From Varibaculum prostatecancerukia (GTDB lineage Bacteria; Actinomycetota; Actinomycetes; Actinomycetales; Actinomycetaceae), in assembly GCF_943169825.2 (NCBI RefSeq), contig NZ_OW968402.1, positions 124,001 to 188,000 of the forward strand: a stretch of DNA of 64,000 nt. The letters are read 5' to 3'. The notes beneath the pieces are model-generated. The model worked only from the letters and a program-made list of their open reading frames with translations. It did not search any database and was not told the DNA's origin. A program made the position numbers and the translations under genes. Below are positions 16,696 to 25,267 of the stretch, one piece after another (within the stretch, counting starts at the first letter, position 1; every line of letters begins with the position of its first letter).

Positions 16696-17559
16696 GTGAG
16701 CAACGATCCCGTATTCTCCTCGGAGGAAGGCGCCTCCACTGGCGCGAACCCGCAGTCCCAAGAGGACGTGCAGGGTAGCGTAGACGCAGTTGCGCCCTCA
16801 GAAACAGCAGCAGAACAGGAGGCTGTCGCCCCGGAAGCCTCCGCGGTGCAAGAAGACGCCCCTGAACTTGAGATTACCGACACCGCGCAAGACCAAGAGC
16901 TTGCGCCCTCGGCCACCGCGGAAGAGCTTTCTAAGGCCGAACAAGACAAGCTGCGCGAGGAACTAGAGTTTCTCCCCGGGTATTGGTACGTTCTGCACAC
17001 CTATTCCGGCTATGAGCGGCGAGTAAAAGCCAATCTGGAACAGCGGATTGTCACCTTCAATATGGAAGACCAGATCTACCAGATTGAAGTGCCGATGGAA
17101 AAAGTCGTCCAGGTAAAATCCACCGAGCGCAAAGTGGTCGATCGGGTACGGATTCCCGGTTACGCCCTGGTACGCATGGAGGCAGTCGAGGATGCCCCCG
17201 ATGCCTGGCGGGTAGTTAAGGACACTCCGGCGGTCACCGGATTCGTGGGAGATTCGCAACACCCGATGCCGCTAACCGAAGACGAAGTGGTTTCCATGTT
17301 GGCACCTACTCCGGCCTCGATTAAGGCTGCCGAGCTGCAAGACGAACGTTCCAGCAAGGCTAAGGCCGTGGAACAGCCGGTTATTGAGGTGGATTTCGAG
17401 GTCGGCGAGAACGTTACCGTCACCGATGGCCCCTTCGCTACGATGCCGGCTACTATCTCTGAGATTATGCCTGAACAGCAGAAACTTAAGGTACTGGTGG
17501 TTATTTTTGATCGGGAGACTCCGGTAGAGCTCGGATTTAACCAGGTAGCAAAGATTTAA
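16696..17559 (+). CDS. nusG: Transcription termination/antitermination protein NusG
   Basis: NusG binds RNA polymerase and couples it to Rho or the ribosome. After an acidic, low-complexity arm of about 80 residues (typical of actinobacteria) comes the NGN domain ([20 protein letters not shown] to [10 protein letters not shown] and VTGFVGD). A linker and the C-terminal KOW domain follow ([20 protein letters not shown]). I choose GTG at 16696, with AGGAAG nine bases before it, over the TTG at 16660. This gives 287 residues. It is co-transcribed with secE and precedes rplK. Confidence 0.95.
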   Translation: MSNDPVFSSEEGASTGANPQSQEDVQGSVDAVAPSETAAEQEAVAPEASAVQEDAPELEITDTAQDQELAPSATAEELSKAEQDKLREELEFLPGYWYVLHTYSGYERRVKANLEQRIVTFNMEDQIYQIEVPMEKVVQVKSTERKVVDRVRIPGYALVRMEAVEDAPDAWRVVKDTPAVTGFVGDSQHPMPLTEDEVVSMLAPTPASIKAAELQDERSSKAKAVEQPVIEVDFEVGENVTVTDGPFATMPATISEIMPEQQKLKVLVVIFDRETPVELGFNQVAKI

Positions 17560-17589
17560 TTGCTCACAGTGAGCAGTCCTAATTGGTTG

Positions 17590-17721
17590 TAAGGGCGGGT
17601 GCGCCCTTAGAATGGACGATTGTGCTGGGAGTTTTTCTGCGGAAAAATTACCAGACCACCAAGAGTTTCCGGCAACCGCCGGGAAAGTAAAATCAAGAAA
17701 TTATATTGAGAAGGACCCTAT
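17590..17721 (+). promoter_or_regulatory. nusG-rplK spacer with hairpins (possible L1 control site)
   Basis: The 162-base gap holds TAAGGGCG paired with CGCCCTTA (17590-17597 with 17602-17609), then a CCGGC-AACC-GCCGG stem near 17669-17682, then GAGAAGGA before the rplK ATG. In bacteria the rplK-rplA leader often binds ribosomal protein L1. Whether either stem is that site cannot be decided by eye. Confidence 0.35.
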
Positions 17722-18156
17722 ATGCCTGCAAAGAAGAAAAAGGTAATCGGCCTGATCAAATTACAGATCGAGGCCGGTGCTGCAAACCCGGCGCCCCCGG
17801 TGGGGCCCGCGCTTTCGCAGCACCAGGTAAATATTATGGAGTTCTGCAAGGCCTACAATGCGGCTACGCAGGATCAGCGCGGAAATGTGATTCCGGTAGA
17901 AATCAGTGTCTACGAGGATCACTCCTTTGACTTTGTTCTCAAGTCCCCGCCGGCTGCCCAGTTGATTAAGAAAGCTGCTGGGATTGCCAAGGGCTCTGGT
18001 ACGCCGAACACCAATAAGGTGGCGAAGCTGACCATGGATCAGGTTAAAGAGATTGCCGAGCAGAAGAAGGACGATCTGAACGCGAACGATATCGATGCGG
18101 CAGCAAAGATTATCGCGGGAACGGCTCGTTCTATGGGAGTTGTCGTCGAGGGTTAA
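17722..18156 (+). CDS. rplK: 50S ribosomal protein L11
   Basis: L11 binds the GTPase-centre of 23S rRNA. The 144-residue sequence is typical: [40 protein letters not shown], and the C-terminal RNA-binding part with [13 protein letters not shown] and [22 protein letters not shown] lies nine bases upstream of the ATG. It is followed by rplA, and the pair ends at a strong terminator. rplJ and rplL, which often follow, are not in this window. Confidence 0.98.
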   Translation: MPAKKKKVIGLIKLQIEAGAANPAPPVGPALSQHQVNIMEFCKAYNAATQDQRGNVIPVEISVYEDHSFDFVLKSPPAAQLIKKAAGIAKGSGTPNTNKVAKLTMDQVKEIAEQKKDDLNANDIDAAAKIIAGTARSMGVVVEG

Positions 18157-18236
18157 CCCTGCGGCCACTCAAAATAAGACTATAAACCGTGGAGGGGAAC
18201 GTGCGCCCTCACCACAACCTGCAAGGAGAAAAGCAG

Positions 18237-18953
18237 ATGAAAAAGCACTCTAAGGCCTTTAAACAGGCTGCTGAAAAAGTTCATAAGGATCGTCTCTATC
18301 AACCGTTAGAGGCCTTCCGCTTGGCCAAGGAAATTGCTTCCACCAAGTTCGATTCCACCGTGGATGCGGTTTTCCGTCTCACGGTAGATCCGCGGAAATC
18401 GGATCAGATGATTCGCGGCACCGTTTCTTTGCCGAATGGCACTGGTAAGACCGTTAGGGTCCTGGTTTTTGCCAATAGCCCCAAGGACAAGGAAGCTTTA
18501 GACGCGGGAGCCGACGAGGCCGGCGGCGATGAGCTGATCGAAAAAGTTCAGGGTGGATACCTGGACTTTGATGTAGCGGTAGCTACCCCGGACATGATGG
18601 GTAAAGTAGGACGCCTAGGTCGCGTTCTGGGGCCGCGTGGTCTTATGCCTAACCCGCGTACCGGTACCGTCACTATGGACGTAGCCAAAGCGGTTAAAGA
18701 GATCAAGGGCGGCCGTATTGACTTCCGGGTCGATAAGCACGCTAATCTGCACGTGGTGCTCGGTAAGAGCTCCTTTGATGCCGAGAAGCTGGCGGAGAAC
18801 TACCAGGCAGTTCTGGATGAAATTCTGCGTTTGCGTCCGGCAGCCCTAAAAGGTCTGTACATCAAGAAGATCGCGATTTCTACCTCTATGGGGCCGTCCA
18901 TTCCTTTGGATAGCTCGCTGACTAAGGATCTAGCGACTGGCGATCCTCGCTAA
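18237..18953 (+). CDS. rplA: 50S ribosomal protein L1
   Basis: L1 forms the mobile stalk near the E site and often represses its own operon. The 238-residue sequence has the L1 signature ([31 protein letters not shown]) and [21 protein letters not shown] use ATG 18237 because AAGGAGAAAAGC precedes it. The frame is open from GTG 18189, but those 16 residues are not part of the family. The perfect hairpin at 19005-19041 ends the transcript. Confidence 0.97.
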   Translation: MKKHSKAFKQAAEKVHKDRLYQPLEAFRLAKEIASTKFDSTVDAVFRLTVDPRKSDQMIRGTVSLPNGTGKTVRVLVFANSPKDKEALDAGADEAGGDELIEKVQGGYLDFDVAVATPDMMGKVGRLGRVLGPRGLMPNPRTGTVTMDVAKAVKEIKGGRIDFRVDKHANLHVVLGKSSFDAEKLAENYQAVLDEILRLRPAALKGLYIKKIAISTSMGPSIPLDSSLTKDLATGDPR

Positions 18954-19004
18954 GGATTGCCGCACCCGCCTCTGGGCGTGGTGTAAATAGCTGAAAATCT
19001 AAGG

Positions 19005-19047
19005 GGATCCCGCCGGTGGAAAAAATCCACCGGCGGGATCCTTTTTT
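19005..19047 (+). terminator. Strong intrinsic terminator after rplA
   Basis: GGATCCCGCCGGTGGA (19005-19020) pairs perfectly with 19026-19041 around a five-A loop, followed by TTTTTT. This is a textbook rho-independent terminator. Confidence 0.93.
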
Positions 19048-19210
19048 GCTTTCCGGGTAAATTCAAATATTTGCTTATATAAGGGGCGCGGCCGGTAAAA
19101 GATACGACAGGGACACGCAATCCGCCAGTATCTTGCTTAGTCGGAAACATACCTATTTGCCTCTTCTTACAACTTCCTATCCTCGCCTAAGCGAGGAAAT
19201 CAGGGTCCCC

Positions 19211-19272
19211 GGAGTGCTTTTACCGAGCCAGCCCCTGGACGCAGGGTAAGAATAATCGCTAAAAGGCACTCC
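19211..19272 (-). terminator. Hairpin downstream of feoA
   Basis: GGAGTGCTTTTA (19211-19222) pairs with TAAAAGGCACTCC (19260-19272) with one bulge, enclosing a 37-base loop that can pair further. It lies just past the feoA stop and may terminate the minus-strand transcript. Confidence 0.4.
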
Positions 19273-19281
19273 GCCGGCGCC

Positions 19282-19494
19282 CTAGATCATAATGGCTGTG
19301 GCAATCTGATTATCGATGCTGTAGCGGCTGTCTATAATCACTACGATGCACATTTTGCGTTTGCGGGAAATGACCGTGATTTCCTGACCGCTGTAGCACC
19401 CCAGACGAAACAGGAAACTGTCCATCTCTGGGTCGTCAGTGTCTATATCTTGCACGATATAGGTTTGACCCTCGGTGGCTTCCAGAAGATTCAT
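19282..19494 (-). CDS. feoA: FeoA-like small protein (ferrous iron transport accessory)
   Basis: The 70 residues from ATG 19494 have the FeoA layout: an N-terminal GQTYIVQDID strand, the conserved RLGCYSGQEITVISR and a C-terminal IATAIMI strand, an SH3-like fold. AAAGGAAAG lies just before the ATG. FeoA normally precedes FeoB and interacts with it. Here it follows a decayed feoB, so its partner is probably lost. The middle part (RKRKMCIVVIIDSRYSID) is atypical, and the frame is intact. Function is doubtful without FeoB. Confidence 0.65.
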   Translation of the reverse strand: MNLLEATEGQTYIVQDIDTDDPEMDSFLFRLGCYSGQEITVISRKRKMCIVVIIDSRYSIDNQIATAIMI

Positions 19495-20748
19495 TCTTTC
19501 CTTTGTGTCGTAAGTTGGCTTTGTCTCGCAAGCTAGTGACCGCGGCAGCTGCCAGCTGCCAGGTGCCAAAGCCTAGCGGGATTAGCAAAATCGAGAAGGG
19601 GGTAGCAATCGAGGCCAAGATAGAGGTGTTTTCCGCGCCGTCTGGCACTTCTTGGAAACTCCAATTAAAAGTCTGCATCAGCTGTACTACCAGGTTGCAT
19701 ACCAAGATGATGGTGGCGGCTTTAATAATGTAGGCTTTGGCGCGCTCTAACATCGACAAGGTGGCGTGCCACAGGGAAGGCACCCGGTAGCGGGGTAGCT
19801 CCATGATGAAAAAAGTTTTCCGAAACTTGTGTCCGGTTACCATCTTCACTAGCAGCGCCCCCAGGAAGATCAGGCACAGTCCCAGGAAGTAGCTAACCCA
19901 ACTCACCCAGGCAGATCCGGCGAAGAACGCTCCACAGAAGAGGGCAATCACCGGGATTTTTGCCCCGCAAGGAATAAAAGAAGCCAGCATGGCGGTGGCG
20001 CGCCGTTCGCGTTCATCACGGATAGTCCGGCAGCTCATAAAGCCGCAAAATGGCTATGCCTGCGAATTTATTGGTTAGTACCGCATCCAGGGTGTCTTGG
20101 CGAGTGTGAGCAGCAACTTTTACCGCCCGTTTTTCTACCGTGTCAACTATCGAGTCCACAAACTCGTAGCGACGCCGATCTTCCTTATCGACTGCCTGTT
20201 TATCGGTGAGATCGATATCTGCCTGTAGATAGGGGGCTTTTTGACCTTTCCCTTCCTGCGTGAAAACTTCTTGCAAGACCTGATCTAAGCCGTTGTTTTC
20301 CTTCGCAGTGGAAACGGTGGGTACCACCGGACAACCCAATTCGCCCTGAAGTTTTTGGACATCAATCTGGGTGTCTTCCTTTTCGTTGATATCGCTCTTA
20401 TTAAGGGCGACTACCACCGGAACCCCTAGCTCTAGCAGCTGGGTGGTAAAGAATAGGGAGCGGCGCAGATTGGTGGCGTCAACGATATTAACGATAGCGT
20501 CCGGGTTGGCGTCATGAACGTATTTACTGGTGATAGTTTCCTCGGGAGTGAAAGGAGACATGGAGTAGGCTCCCGGCAGGTCCACGGCAATGGCTTCCCG
20601 ACCGTCAGTAAGCTCATTTTTTTAGCTTAGCATCAGCTTGTCCAATGGTAACTCCACCCCAGTTGCCTACCTTGACTTTCTTTCCGGTAAGAGCATTAAA
20701 CATAGTGGTCTTACCGCTATTGGGGTTGCCAGCAAAGGCAATTCTCAT
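19495..20748 (-). pseudogene. feoB: Decayed ferrous iron transporter gene feoB
   Basis: The ATG at 20748 (GAGAGGA upstream) begins a normal FeoB G-domain ([20 protein letters not shown], then [11 protein letters not shown]). The frame breaks at a run of seven A (20623-20617 on this strand). Taking the run as six A restores the reading into ELTDGREAIAVDLPGAYSMS and on through NIVDATN and ALNKSD to TNKFAGI. The next fragment, in another frame, joins at RTIRDERERRATAM and IPCGAKIPV, a site far into the membrane core, so roughly 250 codons including the first Gate helices are missing. The last fragment stops after AAAAVTSL, lacking the final helices. The gene thus has at least one frameshift and two deletions and cannot make a working transporter. 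Confidence 0.88.
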
Positions 20749-20794
20749 GACGCAATCCTCTCAAACATCCGTAGGCATTAATGGTAAAATTTAC

Positions 20795-20806
20795 GTTTAC
20801 CTAAGT
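20795..20806. promoter_or_regulatory. AT-rich feoB promoter region with an iron-box-like half site
   Basis: Upstream of feoB, GTTTACCTAAGT (20795-20806) reads TTAGGTAAAC on the minus strand, similar to one half of a DtxR/IdeR site. A full dyad is not visible. Confidence 0.25.
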
Positions 20807-20991
20807 AATGGCACTACTCATTGAAAGGAAAACCTTACTAGGACATAAATCCGGGCTAATGCCTATTTGGGTATTAACCCGTAAATCCGGGATGTTTGCT
20901 CCACTACTTGGTAGATGAAAGCGGGGTAGGAACCACTACTTAGTCATGAACTATTTGCTAGAGCCGAAGGCTAGCAGCAAGAATTAGACTG

Positions 20992-21471
20992 TTATTTTTC
21001 TAAATCTTCCAGGGAAGTATTTTGCTCGGGAATAGTCAAAGCCACGCAGGTAAGTTTGCGTTCAGCCTTATCTTTCCAGCTGGTTTCGGTAGGGGAGAGG
21101 GGGTACAAATCCCACTTCGAATCGCGGTAACTGATTCCCACAAAGTTTTTGAAGTCACGCGCACACTGTTTAAGCGCTAAATCATAGAGTTGCTTTTGCC
21201 CCGGGAAGGTTGCTCCCGTTAACTTTTTTATCCCTACTACCTGAGAGTTATGCGCTCGCGAACAATCGACCCGTTCAACTTGCCCGGCGGGCTGCGTGCC
21301 AGTTAACACTTCATCAGGCATATTAAAACAGTCGCCAACTTCCAGAGCGGAGGTCGCAATCGGTTGCGAGGAACAGCCACTTAACGCGCCTAGGGTAAGG
21401 GTAGCTAGGACGCAGGAAAAGGCGAGGCGCGCCCTCAGACGGGGGAAAGAAACCGCAGTCATTGCTTCCAC
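20992..21471 (-). CDS. Secreted lipoprotein with septum-formation-like domain
   Basis: The frame uses GTG 21471 (AGAGG six bases upstream) or ATG 21462 and encodes about 156 residues. A signal peptide ends in the lipobox LGALSGC, so the mature protein should be lipid-anchored outside the membrane. The rest holds the pattern VGDCFN ... VDCSRAHNSQVVG seen in actinobacterial septum-formation-type domains, plus two later cysteines (LKQCARDF, KLTCVAL). It is third in an operon after DUF47 and the PiT transporter genes, eight bases from the latter. A role with phosphate uptake is only inferred from position. Confidence 0.8.
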   Translation of the reverse strand: MEAMTAVSFPRLRARLAFSCVLATLTLGALSGCSSQPIATSALEVGDCFNMPDEVLTGTQPAGQVERVDCSRAHNSQVVGIKKLTGATFPGQKQLYDLALKQCARDFKNFVGISYRDSKWDLYPLSPTETSWKDKAERKLTCVALTIPEQNTSLEDLEK

Positions 21472-21479
21472 GCTAACCT

Positions 21480-22526
21480 CTAATAGGGGAAGATCGCGTG
21501 AACCAAGAAATAACTGAGCGCTCCAATCAGACCCGCACCCGGCAAGGTTAAAATCCAGGCAATCGCGATATTTCCGGCAACTCCCCAACGCACTGCGGAA
21601 AGGCGCTTGGTAGCACCTACCCCCATAATCGCGGAGGAAACCGACTGAGTAGTAGAAATTGGAGCGTGCCAAAGGAACGCAGTGATATAGAGAATCGAGG
21701 CGGAAGTAGCTTCGGCTACAAAGCCGTGAGCTGGGGTCACGTCAATAACTTTCGAGCCCAGAGTGTGCATAATCCGTCCGCCGCCGAAATAGGTGCCTAC
21801 GGAAATCGCGCCGGCAGCAGCCAGTTTTACCCATAAGGGAATCTGCATAGAACCATCAGCGTCAGTGGCGTGATAGCCGGCAGCCAGCAGCGCCATAGTA
21901 ATAATCCCCATGGTCTTTTGGGCATCCTGCAGGCCGTGCCCCAGCGCCATCGCTGCCGCCGAGAAACGCTGCAGGAAGCGGAAGTTATTCATCGTGCGAT
22001 GATAGGACGCTCTTTGCAGAGCAGAAAGTAAGAAGCGCATTACGAAATAGGCGGTGAAAAAGCCTAGTAACGGGGACACCACCATGGGAATCAGCACGTG
22101 ACTGACGATTCCCATCCATTGCACCGTGATGGTAGCAGCCAAGCCTACTCCCGCCATACCGCCGATCAGGGCGTGGGAGGAAGATGAGGGCAGGCCAAAG
22201 TACCAGGTAATGATGTTCCAGATAATCGCCCCCACCAGGGCAGCCAGAATTATCACTAACCCGTGCTGGCGTTCTGCCATCGAGACGGAGTCGGTGAAAT
22301 GGGAAATATCAATAATCCCATTACCGATCGTTTGCGCCACCCCAGTACCCAGCATCGCCCCAATCACGTTCATGACTGCTGCCATTAACAGGGCGGATTT
22401 TGGGCGCATGGAGCGGGTAGAAACACAGGTGGCGATGGCGTTGGCGGCATCGTGAAAGCCGTTGGTAAAGTCGAAGATCAACGCAATGGTGACTACCGCG
22501 ATCACCAGGGCCAGGGTGGTGTCCAC
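21480..22526 (-). CDS. pit: Low-affinity inorganic phosphate transporter, PiT family
   Basis: PiT proteins import phosphate (as metal-phosphate) with protons. The 348 residues contain about ten membrane segments and the duplicated PiT signatures: FDFTNGFHDAANAIATCVST near the N-terminus with GLPSSSSHALIGGMAG, and in the second half the GHGLQDAQKTMG and APISTTQSVSSAIMG motifs. It starts at ATG 22526, three bases after the DUF47 gene, and is followed by a lipoprotein gene. Confidence 0.94.
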   Translation of the reverse strand: MDTTLALVIAVVTIALIFDFTNGFHDAANAIATCVSTRSMRPKSALLMAAVMNVIGAMLGTGVAQTIGNGIIDISHFTDSVSMAERQHGLVIILAALVGAIIWNIITWYFGLPSSSSHALIGGMAGVGLAATITVQWMGIVSHVLIPMVVSPLLGFFTAYFVMRFLLSALQRASYHRTMNNFRFLQRFSAAAMALGHGLQDAQKTMGIITMALLAAGYHATDADGSMQIPLWVKLAAAGAISVGTYFGGGRIMHTLGSKVIDVTPAHGFVAEATSASILYITAFLWHAPISTTQSVSSAIMGVGATKRLSAVRWGVAGNIAIAWILTLPGAGLIGALSYFLVHAIFPY

Positions 22527-22529
22527 GGG

Positions 22530-23153
22530 TTATGACTCCTTGATGTAGATGGCCTCGACCGCGTTAGCTAAGGTTTCAAAGGAGTCGCAGGCGGTTTCTA
22601 AAGACTCGATCACGTCTTTAATTTTGATGACGTAAATCGGATCAGTTTCCGAGGTGAAAACCTCTGCCAGCATCTTCCGGTACTGCTTGTCGCCCTTGTT
22701 CTCCAGGCTGTTGATATGCACCGTAAAGTCTTTGAGGTCGCGCCCGCCCCGCAGTTTCGGGATGGCGGTCGCGGTTTCCTTGGCGCACTCCCGCAAGATT
22801 TTTGCCTGTTTTTCCAGCCGTCGGGGAATATCTTGAATTTCGTAGAGGACGATTAAATCCCCCGCTTCGTCAATCCCGTCCATGCAATCATCTAACGCGC
22901 CGGTTAGCAGGGAGATATCCTCCCGATCCATGGGGGTAACAAAGGTGGCGTTCAGCATACTCATGGTGCGGTGAGTAATTACGTCCGAGTCATGCTCTAA
23001 ATCGTGGAGCTGGGCACGCAGCTCCTTGCGTTCCTCGAAAGAGTCAACCTGAGTAATTTTTAGCAATAGTTCGGAGGCGGCATCTACGTTTTTTGCCGCC
23101 TTAGTGAACAGGTCGAAGAAATCTTCTGTTTTCCGTTTCTTTTTGAACAGCAT
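22530..23153 (-). CDS. DUF47/PhoU-like phosphate transport accessory protein
   Basis: The 207-residue, mostly helical cytoplasmic protein belongs to the DUF47 (PhoU-like, Pit accessory) family. It shows the N-terminal FFDLFTKAAKNVDAAS, then LHDLEHDSDVITHRTM and TPMDREDISLLTGALDDCMD, and a C-terminal KDVIESLETACDSFETLANA. It is thought to gate or modulate PiT. AAGGAGG lies before the ATG. First gene of the phosphate operon. Confidence 0.93.
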   Translation of the reverse strand: MLFKKKRKTEDFFDLFTKAAKNVDAASELLLKITQVDSFEERKELRAQLHDLEHDSDVITHRTMSMLNATFVTPMDREDISLLTGALDDCMDGIDEAGDLIVLYEIQDIPRRLEKQAKILRECAKETATAIPKLRGGRDLKDFTVHINSLENKGDKQYRKMLAEVFTSETDPIYVIKIKDVIESLETACDSFETLANAVEAIYIKES

Positions 23154-23739
23154 CGGTGCCTCCTTGGCGAAGAACTATCCGTTCCAAGGTTATCCAACTT
23201 TTGTTCGTAATCTAAAATTCCTTACTGATTTATTTTGGTGGAGAAAAAGTCCGCGCTTATCTGCGAAAATAGCGCGCTTTGCCTCCAAGGGACATAGGAC
23301 TTTGGTACCGCAGCCGGGTGAGGGCGTCTGTGCTGTAAAATCCCAGTTACCGGCGGGATTGCTCCTAGAGCTTATGTGGCATTTCCGAGGACGGACTATC
23401 GCCCTAAAACTGAGTGTACGGGTACTACTTTTTCGTAGCTAGGGCGCTTGGGGTTGTAGCAGAAAGCGCTCCCTAAAAATGGCAGTCGTAGCATCAGCGG
23501 GGATCAAGAGTGGTAGAGAGGGGATAAAAACGCCGGACCGAGAAGCGCCAGTCGGCGCTGAGGCCGCTCGTAGCGGCAATTTTTGGAGCCCGGGGCTAAA
23601 CGGCCCGACGCCCTTATAGTCTAGCGAAACCCGCCAACCCTTGCATCTAACGCGGTTAGGGGAGGGGGAGCGGGAACCTTGGGGGCGAACCGGGTAACTC
23701 TCTTTGCCCTGAGAGCACCGATATAGCGATAATGGGAAA
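23154..23739. other. 586-base non-coding region with several hairpins
   Basis: I see no gene. It holds a CGCGCT/AGCGCG stem (23252-23257 with 23271-23276), AGCGCC/GGCGCT (23544-23549 with 23554-23559), and GCCGCT/AGCGGC (23563-23568 with 23572-23577) followed by AATTTTT, the last being terminator-like on the plus strand. The last 130 bases before the next gene are G-rich. It could be a long 5' leader for the secreted protein downstream. Confidence 0.5.
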
Positions 23740-24738
23740 GTGATTAACACTGCCCGAAAATATCGTTTGCGCCGACTAGCGGCACTGGTGATATTGGCTA
23801 TATTGCTGGCAGTAATCGCCCTGGTGGCGAACCTGATCTATGGGTTTGTTAAGCAAGAAAAATCTGATGTTTTTACTCCCGAACCCACTATGCCGCCGGT
23901 CAGCGCGGAGGGTTTCGATGCCGCCAATTTAATCAGCGAGACGGAGTTTACTCGCTGGGATTCTCTGTCTGCCCGGCAAATTCAGGACTTTATTACCGAT
24001 TGGGGATATGGGTGCCGCCCCGGAAAAGCAAAAGAGATGCCAGAGAATACCGGCATTTCTAAGGCGACTAGCGGCAGCGACAAACAGCAGGTAGCGGTGC
24101 CTTGTCTCAAAGATTTTCGAGGACGGTTAGCCCCTCACGATGCCGATCGCTACTGCCCGCAGGCAGTGCAGGGCGGCGAGGAACTTAATGCGGGAGAAAT
24201 CATTGCCCAGGTTTCTCGCAGTTGCCAGATCAACCCGAAAGTTATTTTGGTGACTCTGCAAAAGGAACAGGGGCTGATTACCGTCTCCTCCGCGCGTCTA
24301 ACCCCCACCCGCTATCAAATCGCGATGGGGTATGCCTGCCCGGATCACAAGCTTTGCGACCGGCAATTTTTCGGGTTTGGTACCCAGGTTTACTACGGGG
24401 CGCGCCAGTTGCGCCGCTACCAGGCGGATCCGCAAGAATACCTAGTGCAGGCAGGAAAACCGGTAACTTTAGGGTTCGGCCCGGATTCACGCTGTAACAG
24501 TGGAGAAATCACCGCCCAAAACTGGCCGACGGCCGCCCTCTACAACTACACCCCCTATTTGGCCTCTGAGGACGCGCTCGCGGGGCTGAGCCATGAGTGT
24601 GCGCAGGCGGGGAATCTAAATTTCTATAAGTTCTACAAAGCCTGGTTTGGCGATCCCGTTACCGGCAATGGGGAAGTGCTTACCCGCAAAGCCTTGAAGC
24701 AGCGTCAGGCGCAGCAAAAAGTAAAATCCACAAATTAG
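23740..24738 (+). CDS. Membrane-anchored extracytoplasmic protein, lysozyme-like fold suspected
   Basis: The 332 residues begin with a basic stretch and one hydrophobic helix (about 12-35), then an extracytoplasmic domain. The second half, with SRSCQINPKVILVTLQKEQG, YACPDHKLCDRQFFGFGTQV, a run with NWPTAALYNYTPY and a C-terminal KFYKAWFG, follows a pattern that recurs in secreted actinobacterial proteins of unknown function. The KEQG glutamate and general layout suggest a lysozyme-like muramidase fold, which is my inference. Six cysteines could form disulfides. The start is GTG 23740 with a weak GGGA site. Confidence 0.7.
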   Translation: MINTARKYRLRRLAALVILAILLAVIALVANLIYGFVKQEKSDVFTPEPTMPPVSAEGFDAANLISETEFTRWDSLSARQIQDFITDWGYGCRPGKAKEMPENTGISKATSGSDKQQVAVPCLKDFRGRLAPHDADRYCPQAVQGGEELNAGEIIAQVSRSCQINPKVILVTLQKEQGLITVSSARLTPTRYQIAMGYACPDHKLCDRQFFGFGTQVYYGARQLRRYQADPQEYLVQAGKPVTLGFGPDSRCNSGEITAQNWPTAALYNYTPYLASEDALAGLSHECAQAGNLNFYKFYKAWFGDPVTGNGEVLTRKALKQRQAQQKVKSTN

Positions 24739-24783
24739 CAGTGGAATTTTATTAAATTATTCAGTATTTATGCAGGAAAATGC

Positions 24784-24946
24784 TACAATTGGTGCGAGCG
24801 TTTGCAAGTTGACGCTCTTGCGGGACGTTTTTGGGAGGTGTCCTGCGCTCAGGGGAGGATGCCAGGTATTTTCCCCTAACTCGGATCCCTACCGAGAGTT
24901 GTTAGGGACTTGGGGGCTCAGGCAAGATGCCTGAGCCCCCAAGTAA
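24784..24946 (+). ncRNA. Candidate small structured RNA with own promoter and terminator hairpin
   Basis: An extended -10 (TGCTACAAT, 24781-24789) has no good -35. Downstream, in order, come four possible stems: GAGCGT/ACGCTC, GCGGGAC/GTCCTGC, GGGGA/TCCCC, and CCCTAA-TCGG paired with CCGA-TTAGGG near 24866-24906. They end in a perfect 16-bp hairpin (24908-24923 with 24929-24944). The T-run is missing (AAGTAATT). No plus-strand gene follows for over 400 bases, so it is a stand-alone RNA or a leader that has lost its gene. The loop ATCCCTACCGAG recalls the apical part of ribosomal L10 leaders, a resemblance by memory only. Confidence 0.4.
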
Positions 24947-25020
24947 TTCCCCTCCCACCCTTGAATGCCTCTTGTCGGTGTGTTTCCCGGTTCCGGGCTA
25001 CCGCTGGCTCTCTAGGTAAC

Positions 25021-25126
25021 GCGCGGAGGCCATATTCATCCTCTCGCCCAAAAACTCGAAAAAAGCCAGGGCCTTTTTCGAGTTTTACGCCCGCCTAGCC
25101 GGATCGGACAAATATAGCCTCCGCGC
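25021..25126. repeat. Long imperfect palindrome 1 (106 bp)
   Basis: Outer arms GCGCGGAGGCCATATT (25021-25036) and AATATAGCCTCCGCGC (25111-25126) match at 15 of 16 positions. An inner pair AAAACTCGAAAAA (25051-25063) and TTTTTCGAGTTTT (25074-25086) is exact. The whole can fold into one long stem with internal loops. Confidence 0.75.
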
Positions 25127-25161
25127 TCACTGGGGTTGCGCGCAAGGGTTGCGATTTTGAG

Positions 25162-25267
25162 ATGCGGGGAAAAGTTTTATCCGAGTGGGTGCGGTGGGCA
25201 TAAGAATTCGGAAAACGCCGCTACGTTTTCCGAATTCTTGGGCGGGAGGAAAAACTTTTCCCCGCAT
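25162..25267. repeat. Long imperfect palindrome 2 (106 bp)
   Basis: Outer arms ATGCGGGGAAAAGTTTT (25162-25178) and AAAACTTTTCCCCGCAT (25251-25267) are exact over 17 bp. Inner arms AAGAATTCGGAAAACG (25202-25217) and CGTTTTCCGAATTCTT (25224-25239) are exact over 16 bp with a six-base loop. It has the same total length and nested design as palindrome 1, 35 bases away, but an unrelated sequence. Confidence 0.8.

Larger units (their letters stand above)
18954..19281. other. Intergenic region between rplA and feoA
   Basis: No gene is seen here. It holds the rplA terminator (19005-19047), a small CCTCGC/GCGAGG hairpin near 19182-19197 and the longer hairpin at 19211-19272. Confidence 0.6.

Noticed and set aside
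18189-18236. GTG 18189 as the start of rplA
   Set aside because: It adds 16 residues foreign to L1, while ATG 18237 has AAGGAGAAAAGC in front.
23650-23760. Possible c-di-AMP (ydaO) riboswitch before the lysozyme-like gene
   Set aside because: A fragment GCGGGAACC and GGGGGCGAACC looks like the middle of the motif, but the conserved 3' half (a CAGCTAAC-type stretch and closing GGC) is missing, so I do not claim it.
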